From CAYOHP01 sp964403795 [NCBI: uncultured bacterium] (GTDB lineage Bacteria > Muiribacteriota > UBA6191 > CAZXTJ01): 5,296 nt of DNA. The translations under genes and the position numbers were made by a program. The notes below the pieces were generated by a model. That model did not search any database. It was not told the DNA's origin and was given only the letters and a program-made list of their open reading frames with translations. The stretch's first letter is position 1. The number at the start of each line of letters is the position of its first letter. Location: assembly GCA_964403795.1 (NCBI GenBank), contig CAYOHP010000045.1:1-5296 (forward strand), in the 5' to 3' direction. This document shows, one piece after another, positions 1 to 5,074 of the stretch.

Positions 1-15
1 CAGGAAGATGTTCAT
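1..15 (-). CDS. First five codons of the gene downstream of the regulator
   Basis: An ATG at 15-13 interlocks with the regulator's TGA at 14-12 (ATGA), the same junction seen four other times in this window. A strong Shine-Dalgarno sequence, GGAAGGAA at 29-22, lies six bases before it. The visible peptide is MNIFL, and the rest lies beyond the left edge. The gene is probably co-transcribed with the LitR/CarH-like regulator. The start MNIFL would suit a Rossmann-fold protein such as a short-chain dehydrogenase, but five residues cannot establish that. Confidence 0.75.
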
Positions 16-911
16 GAAGCGTTCCTTCCGGATCCATGGGTCGTCTCCACGACCCAGGTTTCGAGGGTTGCGAAGTCGGGGAGCCAGCGGAGGGAGGGGT
101 GCCTGGGCGGTGCCCAGGGCGCGCCCACGAGCAGAGGGAGCTGGGCGATCCCGTCGGCCAGTTCCAGGAGACCGGCCCGGGTCCTGGCCTTGGGAGCCGC
201 CCGGGAGATCGACACCAGGATCGCCCGGAAGCGTCGGCGCCCGGCCGCCAGCAGGAGGTCACGGACCGGGCAGCCGGCACCCAGCATGACGACAGGGATG
301 CCGAGGTCGGCGAGCAGCAAGGCTCCCAGGTGGAGACCGAGGACATGCGCCTCGCCGGGCAGGGTGGCCAGCAGCACGGGATCCCCCGTGGATCGCCCCG
401 TGAAGGTCCTCCAGCGTGCCGAGAGGAAGCCGGCGAGACGCTCGCTGGCGAGGTGCTCCACGGCCACCGAGATCCGGCCGCGTCGCCAGCCCTCCCCGAG
501 GGCGGCCAGGAAGGGCAGGACGGCCTGCCGCACGAAACGTCCGGTTCCGAGTTCCCGCAGGGAGGCATCGAAGCCGGCCTCGAGTGCCTCGCTGTCCAGC
601 CCGGCCGCAGCCTGGAGCCACGCCTGGGGCGGCGGAGGCCGCGCCGGTTCGCTCGCCTCGACCAGGCGCCGGAGCGCTTCGGGTTCGGCAGGCACGGCCT
701 CGCCGGCCGGTATTCCCAGGGCCAGGGCATGACGGATCAGGCGGGCGCGTTCGAGCAGTGCGGGGGGGTACCGCCGGTGGCCGGAGGGGAGTCGGGTCCC
801 GGCCGGGAAGCCATAGCGACGCTCCCAGCTGCGGATGGTCTCGGGGGCTACCCCGGCCACCCGGGCGAGGGCGCCGATCCCCGGTGCGGGTCGAGTGGAG
901 ATGCGGGTCAC
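12..911 (-). CDS. MerR-type regulator with cobalamin-binding domain (LitR/CarH-like)
   Basis: From the GTG at 911 the protein has 299 residues. The N-terminal helix-turn-helix (about 13-50) contains PETIRSWERRYGFP and SGHRRYP, standard for the MlrA/LitR branch of MerR proteins. A helical bundle (about 95-170) and a Rossmann-like B12 domain (about 178-275) follow. The bundle has Trp142, then nine residues, then Glu152-His153, which is the W-x9-EH pattern of CarH. The B12 domain has GEAHVLG, an E-x-H-x-x-G motif with His189 as the likely lower axial ligand. In CarH, adenosylcobalamin makes a DNA-binding tetramer that light breaks apart. The residue after Trp142 is Arg, where Thermus CarH has the histidine that caps cobalt after illumination, so light chemistry may differ. 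An in-frame GTG at 992 would add 27 residues but would swallow the palindromic region. The chosen start has only a weak Shine-Dalgarno sequence. The stop overlaps the next gene (ATGA). Confidence 0.92.
   Translation of the reverse strand: MTRISTRPAPGIGALARVAGVAPETIRSWERRYGFPAGTRLPSGHRRYPPALLERARLIRHALALGIPAGEAVPAEPEALRRLVEASEPARPPPPQAWLQAAAGLDSEALEAGFDASLRELGTGRFVRQAVLPFLAALGEGWRRGRISVAVEHLASERLAGFLSARWRTFTGRSTGDPVLLATLPGEAHVLGLHLGALLLADLGIPVVMLGAGCPVRDLLLAAGRRRFRAILVSISRAAPKARTRAGLLELADGIAQLPLLVGAPWAPPRHPSLRWLPDFATLETWVVETTHGSGRNAS
22..29 (-). promoter_or_regulatory. Ribosome binding site for the downstream partial gene
   Basis: The minus strand reads GGAAGGAA with six bases to the ATG at 15. 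It lies inside the end of the regulator gene and is the main support for a gene start at the window edge. Confidence 0.75.
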
Positions 912-938
912 GGATTCATGGTGCACCCGCGGGCAGGG

Positions 939-952
939 ATTGCCTAGGCAAT
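939..952. promoter_or_regulatory. Perfect 14-base palindrome upstream of the regulator gene
   Basis: ATTGCCTAGGCAAT is identical to its reverse complement and abuts the TGCACAG repeat. It lies 28 bases before the regulator's GTG start, around where a promoter -10 or the transcript start would be expected. It is a good candidate protein-binding site, either for the regulator itself or for another dimeric factor. It has no central loop, so it is better as a DNA site than as an RNA hairpin. Confidence 0.5.
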
Positions 953-973
953 GCACAGAAAAAAACCTGTGCA
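952..973. promoter_or_regulatory. Inverted repeat TGCACAG-N8-CTGTGCA, candidate operator
   Basis: Two perfect seven-base arms (952-958 and 967-973) flank an eight-base spacer made of seven A and one C on the plus strand. It lies upstream of the LitR/CarH-like gene in the only clearly A/T-rich patch nearby. On the minus strand TTGCAC (974-969) could serve as a -35 box, with TTGCCT (951-946) as a weak -10 after 17 bases. Dimeric MerR-type regulators bind dyads of this kind over promoters, so autoregulation is plausible. The same bases could instead act as an RNA hairpin. Confidence 0.5.
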
Positions 974-994
974 AGCCTCGGTCCGGGGCCACAG
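959..994 (-). terminator. Possible intrinsic terminator after the second NosL-like gene
   Basis: On the minus strand, CTGTG (994-990) can pair with CACAG (971-967). GCC (989-987) can pair with GGC (977-975) inside it, with a bulge of TTG and one mismatch further in. A single G and seven T residues (965-959) follow. The stem is imperfect, but the T-run is striking in this GC-rich sequence and the site begins four bases after the NosL stop codon. The downstream CTGTGCA could pair with the same CACAG strand and compete with the terminator. Confidence 0.45.
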
Positions 995-998
995 ACTC

Positions 999-1646
999 TC
1001 AGTGCAGGCCGGCGAGCAGCTCGGGAGTCACGGCCTCGAATCCGAGGACCTCGCGTCCCCGGTGGTCCAGGGCGAACTCGTCGGCAGCCTCCCGGGTGGC
1101 GTGGGGGACGAGTTCGTGGCCCATGGGGCCGAGGACATCGGAGCCGACCACGAACCAGGCGGAGCGGGCCAAGACCGGCACCACGTCGTAGTAGTCCGTG
1201 ACCACGACGGACTCCAGGTCGGCCTTGGTCCAGCCCGGGGCCAAGCGCGGCAGATCGGCCAGGAACCGGAACATGTCCTTGGCCCCGTCGAACCAGCGGT
1301 CGGTTCCGTCCCGGAAGCGGATCCGGGCCCACCACTCGGGGTAGGGCGCCACGAACATCCCGCACACGGGACAGCGGTCCCGAGGGGAGGGCCGGGCGGC
1401 CGGCGGGAGCGCATGGTCGGAAGCGGTGGCGGTGGGGGCGCCGGGACCGGAGGTGGTGGTCGGAGACGGGTCGGCTCCGGGACCGGTCGCGGGGGCGGCA
1501 GGCTGCGTCCCGGGCAGGTCTCGAGGTGCCGGGAACGCAGGGAAGGGGGCGCCCGCGACCAGGCCGGCGACGACCAGGATGCCGCCCGCGCTCCTCGGCA
1601 CCCTGGCGTCGGACCTCGGGAACCGTCCCACCGGTCGAGGCTTCAT
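999..1646 (-). CDS. NosL-family copper-chaperone-like exported protein
   Basis: The protein has 215 residues from the ATG at 1646, which overlaps the previous stop (ATGA) and has GGGTAGGT just upstream. The N-terminus looks like a signal or anchor: arginines up to residue 18 and a hydrophobic stretch at about 20-37. A Pro/Ala/Thr/Gly-rich, low-complexity tether follows (about 38-88). No lipobox cysteine is seen, whereas many NosL proteins are lipoproteins. The NosL domain runs from about 90 to 208: RCPVCGMFV (Cys92, Cys95, Met97), FRDGTDRWFDGAKDMFRF (111-128), and SDVLGPMGHELVPH (169-182, with Met175 and His177), followed by an AADEFA helix. These agree with the standard family pattern of CxxCGM, FDG...DMF and a PMG motif, in which Cys/Met/His side chains bind Cu(I) for delivery to the nitrous oxide reductase copper centre. 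No nosZ lies in the window, so the client may be different. It is the last gene of the run before an 87-base non-coding region. Confidence 0.92.
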   Translation of the reverse strand: MKPRPVGRFPRSDARVPRSAGGILVVAGLVAGAPFPAFPAPRDLPGTQPAAPATGPGADPSPTTTSGPGAPTATASDHALPPAARPSPRDRCPVCGMFVAPYPEWWARIRFRDGTDRWFDGAKDMFRFLADLPRLAPGWTKADLESVVVTDYYDVVPVLARSAWFVVGSDVLGPMGHELVPHATREAADEFALDHRGREVLGFEAVTPELLAGLH

Positions 1647-2203
1647 CGTGACCTACCCGGGCGGGCTCGGCGTGCCAGGGACTCCCCGAGATCCCGCCCG
1701 ATCTCGGCCAGGGCAGACTCGAGGGCTCCCGCGAAGTCGGTGGTACGGCCCGAAGGTGCGATCGAGGCATGGGCCACCACCTTCGACGAATACGCCCACT
1801 TGCGGGTCCCGGTCATGGTTCCCGGGACGCCGGGGTCGATCACGTAGGTGAGACGCGACACGGGGAGCAGCGGTTCCGGGGTGTCGGGATTCCCGGCGTC
1901 GGCGGCCAGCACCCGGAGAGGGGGAAGGTCGGAGTGGGTGACGAGGCTGGTGGCGGCGCAGCGGATCGAGCAGGTGCCCTCGCTCTTGCCTGCGGGATAG
2001 ACGACCAGGTGGCGGGTGTGGCTGAAGCGCGTCCGGTCCATGCCGCAGTAGCTGCACTCGGGATGCTGGCGGAGATCCTCGCGGTCGACGCCCTCCTCGG
2101 CCAGGAGGGGGATCGTACCGGGTCCTGCCACCAGGGCGAGGCCGGCCAGCAGCGCGGGGCGGAGGACCCTGGAGAAAGTCGTCGGGAGCTGGCTTCGGGT
2201 CAC
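1643..2203 (-). CDS. NosL-family extracytoplasmic protein with four cysteines
   Basis: The protein has 186 residues from a GTG at 2203. This start is set by a strong ribosome binding site (GGAAGGAA, seven bases upstream) and leaves a good signal peptide: basic residues, a hydrophobic stretch at about 14-28, and a likely cut near residue 35. No lipobox cysteine is seen, so it is probably soluble in the periplasm or held by an uncleaved signal. The mature part begins with PECSYCGMDRTRF (Cys50, Cys53, Met55), has FSHTRHLVVYPAGK (His62, His65), then TCSIRC (Cys78, Cys82), and later VIDPGVPGTMTG (121-132). CxxCGM is the hallmark of NosL-like proteins, which bind Cu(I) and deliver it to nitrous oxide reductase. 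The second cysteine pair sets this protein apart from its neighbour and suggests a four-thiol site or a redox pair. The stop overlaps the start of the next NosL-like gene (ATGA), so the two are made together. The metal and the client are not shown by the sequence. Confidence 0.9.
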   Translation of the reverse strand: MTRSQLPTTFSRVLRPALLAGLALVAGPGTIPLLAEEGVDREDLRQHPECSYCGMDRTRFSHTRHLVVYPAGKSEGTCSIRCAATSLVTHSDLPPLRVLAADAGNPDTPEPLLPVSRLTYVIDPGVPGTMTGTRKWAYSSKVVAHASIAPSGRTTDFAGALESALAEIGRDLGESLARRARPGRSR

Positions 2204-2210
2204 GGACGGG

Positions 2211-2218
2211 TTCCTTCC
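2211..2218 (-). promoter_or_regulatory. Ribosome binding site that fixes the GTG start of the four-cysteine NosL-like gene
   Basis: The minus strand reads GGAAGGAA seven bases before the GTG at 2203. It is the same word as the site at 22-29. It decides against the much longer open frame that continues upstream through the membrane protein gene. This is the only junction in the first operon where the genes do not overlap, which explains the need for an independent, strong site. Confidence 0.8.
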
Positions 2219-2219
2219 T

Positions 2220-2233
2220 GTCCCGGGCGGGAC
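2220..2233 (-). other. Small hairpin in the 44-base gap before the NosL-like pair
   Basis: GTCCCG and CGGGAC form a six-base inverted repeat separated by two bases (a five-pair stem with a four-base loop is more realistic). It sits directly upstream of the ribosome binding site. No T-run follows, so it is not an intrinsic terminator. It could be an mRNA processing or stability element between the membrane-protein half and the NosL half of the operon, or it could be chance in GC-rich DNA. Confidence 0.4.
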
Positions 2234-2247
2234 CGGGTGCGGGGAAG

Positions 2248-3255
2248 CTAGGTCAGGGGGAGGGTGAGGCGGGATCTTGCGACCAGACCGGCGAAGACGA
2301 GGAGCAGGGCGACCTCCGCGAGGACCAGGCGGAACAGGCGGGCTCGGCACCAGTCGGGCCAGAGCCGGGTGAGGCTCGCCCGGTCGGACCACCAGGAAAC
2401 GACTCCCAGGGCTGCCGATCCCACCCAGAGGTAGAGCCAGAGGGCGTAGATCGGGATGCCGACCGAGCCGTGTCCGGATTGCAGCAGGCAGAACGGACAG
2501 TGGTGGTGCGGGGACTCGTACACATAGGGGGCGACCACGACCACGATGGCCACCAGGCTGGCGAGCGCCGTGGCCTGGGCCGAGGCCGCCGCCAGCCAGA
2601 CCAGGAGGGTACGCAGGGTGCGGTAGGCGGCGCCTGCGGCCAGGAGCGTCGAGGCGGTGCCGGCCAGCAGCACGGCCCCGACCAGTGCCGGGGAGCCCAG
2701 CGCCAGACCCTGTACCGAGGTGGACGCGCCCGGCTCGAAGAGCTGGCTGCAGCAGGAAGCTGCGACCCGTGGATCCATGGTCGAGAAGAAGCGCCAACCG
2801 AGCCAGGTTTCCAGGCCGGCCACGGGAAGCAGGAGGAGGGTGAGGACGGCCTTGGGACGCACCAGGGGAAGGTCGGGGGCGGCCGCGTCGAGTCGATCCA
2901 TGGTGAGCCAGACCCCAGCCCCGAGGACCCCCACGAGCTTGGTCGCGAGGTAGGCCCACCCGGAGCTCCCCGCGTTCAAGGTGCCGACCGCGCACATCGC
3001 CCCGGGGAAGTGGACGGCCAGCCCGTCGAGGGTGAAGACCAGCAGCAGGAGCGAGAACAGCTCGACCACCATGCCCCAGGAGAGGACCAGGGTCGCCAGG
3101 TAGGTCCGCTTCTCGAGTTCCACCTGGCGCCGGGACCCGTCGGCCAGGTCGAAGCCGGCGAGCACCTGGCGCGCCACCGAGGCCGCCACCAGCACCGCCG
3201 CGAGCTCCAGGCCCGATCCCAGGAGCAGGGCCATGACCTGAGGATGCGCGATCAT
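2248..3255 (-). CDS. Eight-helix membrane protein of unknown function with outward-facing Cys/His motifs
   Basis: The protein has 335 residues from the ATG at 3255, which overlaps the ATPase stop (ATGA). I do not recognise the family. By eye there are eight hydrophobic helices at about 7-30, 52-78, 102-118, 134-154, 187-208, 214-243, 267-288 and 308-326. Basic loops (SRRQVELEKR near 41-50, the loop near 120-135, YRTLR at 211-215 and the loop near 291-307) are predicted to be cytoplasmic. The loops between helices 2-3, 4-5 and 6-7 would then face outward, and they carry GAMCAVG (Cys88), ASCCSQLFE (Cys168, Cys169) and SPHHHCPFCLLQ (His250-252, Cys253, Cys256). These look like metal-ligand or redox pairs. 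The position between an ABC transporter and two NosL-like proteins suggests a membrane partner that passes copper or electrons, or keeps thiols reduced. That role is inference. CPFC resembles a thiol-disulfide pair, but the protein does not look like DsbB or VKOR to me. An apparent extension to 4005 is only read-through across the ATPase gene. Confidence 0.88.
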   Translation of the reverse strand: MIAHPQVMALLLGSGLELAAVLVAASVARQVLAGFDLADGSRRQVELEKRTYLATLVLSWGMVVELFSLLLLVFTLDGLAVHFPGAMCAVGTLNAGSSGWAYLATKLVGVLGAGVWLTMDRLDAAAPDLPLVRPKAVLTLLLLPVAGLETWLGWRFFSTMDPRVAASCCSQLFEPGASTSVQGLALGSPALVGAVLLAGTASTLLAAGAAYRTLRTLLVWLAAASAQATALASLVAIVVVVAPYVYESPHHHCPFCLLQSGHGSVGIPIYALWLYLWVGSAALGVVSWWSDRASLTRLWPDWCRARLFRLVLAEVALLLVFAGLVARSRLTLPLT

Positions 3256-3941
3256 GGCGATTCGCTTCCGATCCGCCCGGACTCGAGCGGTACCACCCGG
3301 TCGACGCCCGGCGCGCCCCAGACCTTGGGGTCGTGGCTGGTCATCACCAGGGTCGTGCCTTCCGCCCGGAGGCGGGCCAGCTGCGCCAGGACCGACTCGG
3401 CGCCCTGGGGATCGAGGTTGGCCGTGGGCTCGTCGGCGAGCAGGGCCTGGGGCCGGTGGAAGAGGGCCCGGGCCAGGGCGACCCGCTGGGCCTCCCCTCC
3501 GGAGAGATGTTCCACCCGCACCCCGGCCTTCTCGGTCAGGCCGACCTCCGCCAGCAGGTCCAAGGCCCGCGCCCGGCGGGCCGCGAAGGACTCCCCGGTC
3601 GGGACCCCGGGGAGCTCCACGTTCTGGCGGGCCGAGAGGCCTCGGATCAGGTGGAACTGCTGGAACACGAAGCCGACTTCGCGGCGCCGGAACTCCGAGA
3701 GGAAACGCTCCGAGAGCGCCGAGAGCACCTGATCCCGGAACCGGATCCGGCCCGAGGTGGGGCGCGCCAACCCGCCGAGCAGCGAGAGGAGCGTCGACTT
3801 GCCGGACCCGCTCGGGCCGCGCAGGACCGTCCAGGTTCCGGCCCGGACCTCGAGGTCGACCCGGTCGAGGGCCCGGCACTCGCCCGGTTCGCCCTCGAGG
3901 AAGATCTTGGTCGCGGCTTCCACCTGCCAGAGGGCGCTCAT
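3252..3941 (-). CDS. ABC transporter ATP-binding protein, LolD/MacB type
   Basis: The protein has 229 residues, the usual length for a stand-alone LolD/MacB-type ATPase. All motifs are intact: Walker A GPSGSGKST (42-50), Q-loop glutamine near 94, signature LSGGE (146-150), Walker B ending in ADEP with catalytic Glu171, D-loop NLD (175-177) and switch His203 in TSHD. It should therefore be an active ATPase that drives the FtsX-like permease encoded just upstream. The ATG at 3941 overlaps the permease stop by four bases (ATGA), and the gene end overlaps the start of the membrane protein gene in the same way. A longer reading to 4148 would run deep into the permease gene and was not used. The Shine-Dalgarno sequence is weak, which fits translational coupling. 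Nothing in the sequence identifies the substrate. LolD itself is unlikely to be the right name, because the neighbours are NosL-family proteins and not LolC/LolE. Confidence 0.95.
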   Translation of the reverse strand: MSALWQVEAATKIFLEGEPGECRALDRVDLEVRAGTWTVLRGPSGSGKSTLLSLLGGLARPTSGRIRFRDQVLSALSERFLSEFRRREVGFVFQQFHLIRGLSARQNVELPGVPTGESFAARRARALDLLAEVGLTEKAGVRVEHLSGGEAQRVALARALFHRPQALLADEPTANLDPQGAESVLAQLARLRAEGTTLVMTSHDPKVWGAPGVDRVVPLESGRIGSESP

Positions 3942-5074
3942 CGCAGCACCGTGTCGGGATCGGTCGAGGCGGCGGCCCAGACCGGGATCGCGGTGGCGGC
4001 GACATAGGGGACCACGGTCAGGAAGGCCAGGGTGAGGATCTCTCCCGCCTCGACGCTGGGGTGGAGATGGAGGGGCGAGGCCAGGCCCGACCAGCCGGCG
4101 AGGACCGGTGCCAGGAGCCCAGCCCCCGTTGCGAAGACGTGGATCCAAGCCGCCAGGTAGCCGCCGGTGAAGGCGAGCGATGAGACCGCCAGGCCCTCGA
4201 TCACCTTGAGCCCGACCAGGTCGCCGGTGTCCCAGCCCACCGCCTTCTGGATCCCGAGCTCGCGGATCTCCTCGGCCGAGAGCCCGCTGGCCTTGTCCCA
4301 GGCGAGCAGTGCGAAGGCGAGGATGGCCGCCAAGAGAGGGGTGAGCAGGAAGCCTTCCCGCCAGTCGAAACTTGCCTGGTACCCGGCGAGAAGGTCGCGG
4401 CGAGCCAGGATCCTCGATTCGGGCAGGGCCCTGGCCAGCTTCAAGGTCACGGTGTCGATCTCGCTCGGGTTCTTCACCGCCAGGGCCAGATCGGTGAAGA
4501 CTCCGTCCGGGAGCTGGAAGAAGGCGCGGAAGTCGACCTCCGAGACCAGCACCAGGTCGTCCCCGACCAGGGCGGAGGTCTCGGGGAGGACGGTCTCGAC
4601 CGTGGCCGAGAGGGTGCGGCCGGAAGGCGAGACGAGGACCAGGCGGGAGCCGGGGCGGAGGAGCTTGCGGCGGGCGATTCCCGGTCCCAGACGGGTGCTC
4701 CCGGGGGGCGGGGTATCGCCGGGCGGCGGCACCATGATCGTCACCGTGGTCCCGGCCAGGGTGTCGTAGAAGTAGCCCCAGAGACGACCCTCGGCGGAAC
4801 GGACCCCCCGCACCGCCCGGGCCGCGGCGAGGTCGCCGGCCGGCGAGAGGTCATGGCGGCCGAGCACCATGCGCTGGACGGTGACCTCGGGTGCGTCCTG
4901 GAGGCGACGCTGGGCTTCGGCCCGCAGGGCCGACGAGAGCAGCATGACCGAGGCGACCACCGCCACCAGCCCGGCGTAGGCGAGCAGCAGACCGGCGGTC
5001 CGCCCTCGCCGCCGTGCCAGGGAGGCGAGGGCGAACTCGAGGAGGCTCCGGATCCGCTGACCGCCTCCGGTCAT
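3938..5074 (-). CDS. FtsX/MacB-like ABC transporter permease
   Basis: The protein has 378 residues from the ATG at 5074. A longer reading from 5113 is possible, but the chosen ATG makes the usual ATGA overlap with the upstream stop and has a GAGG a few bases upstream. The layout is typical of FtsX-fold permeases: a basic N-terminus, a first helix at about 27-48, a large extracytoplasmic domain at about 50-240, then three helices at about 242-259, 289-316 and 347-367. The segment at about 265-286, with EEIRELGIQKAVGW, is the cytoplasmic coupling motif of this family. The C-terminus ends in STDPDTVLR, also typical. Members of this type (MacB, LolC/E) move or extract molecules at the outer face using ATP, often without transporting across the inner membrane. 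Here a single permease gene is visible, so a homodimer with two copies of the ATPase is likely. The substrate is not indicated. Its ATPase gene follows with an ATGA overlap. Confidence 0.9.
   Translation of the reverse strand: MTGGGQRIRSLLEFALASLARRRGRTAGLLLAYAGLVAVVASVMLLSSALRAEAQRRLQDAPEVTVQRMVLGRHDLSPAGDLAAARAVRGVRSAEGRLWGYFYDTLAGTTVTIMVPPPGDTPPPGSTRLGPGIARRKLLRPGSRLVLVSPSGRTLSATVETVLPETSALVGDDLVLVSEVDFRAFFQLPDGVFTDLALAVKNPSEIDTVTLKLARALPESRILARRDLLAGYQASFDWREGFLLTPLLAAILAFALLAWDKASGLSAEEIRELGIQKAVGWDTGDLVGLKVIEGLAVSSLAFTGGYLAAWIHVFATGAGLLAPVLAGWSGLASPLHLHPSVEAGEILTLAFLTVVPYVAATAIPVWAAASTDPDTVLR

Noticed and set aside
762-768. Run of seven G on the plus strand inside the regulator gene as a possible slippage or phase-variation site
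   Set aside because: It encodes an ordinary Tyr-Pro-Pro stretch just after the helix-turn-helix. Runs this long are expected in such GC-rich sequence, and nothing else suggests phase variation.
908-919. Three-codon upstream frame ATG-AAT-CCG-TGA overlapping the regulator's GTG start
   Set aside because: It could be a coupling mini-ORF, since its TGA interlocks with the GTG, but it is too short to support and has no convincing ribosome binding site.
36-947. Long plus-strand open frame of 303 codons over the regulator gene
   Set aside because: It is antisense to a protein with clear MerR and B12-binding motifs. Its composition (Gly, Gln, Arg, Pro-rich, no domain) is typical of a GC-rich shadow frame.
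912-992. N-terminal extension of the regulator from the GTG at 992
   Set aside because: The 27 added residues match no part of the family and would turn the palindromes and T-run into coding sequence. The GTG at 911 gives the expected distance to the helix-turn-helix. The 992 start cannot be fully excluded, as neither start has a good Shine-Dalgarno sequence.
951-1847. Plus-strand open frame of 298 codons with a Gly-rich run
   Set aside because: The Gly-rich part is the reverse of the Pro/Ala/Thr tether of the NosL-like protein. There is no ribosome binding site or domain.
2204-2995. Extension of the four-cysteine NosL-like protein to a 450-codon frame
   Set aside because: The extra part is out-of-frame reading through the membrane protein gene. 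The strong ribosome binding site and signal peptide fix the start at 2203.
2470-3732. Plus-strand open frame of 420 codons over the membrane protein and ATPase genes
   Set aside because: It is a shadow of two well-supported minus-strand genes, is low in hydrophobic structure, and has no recognisable motif.
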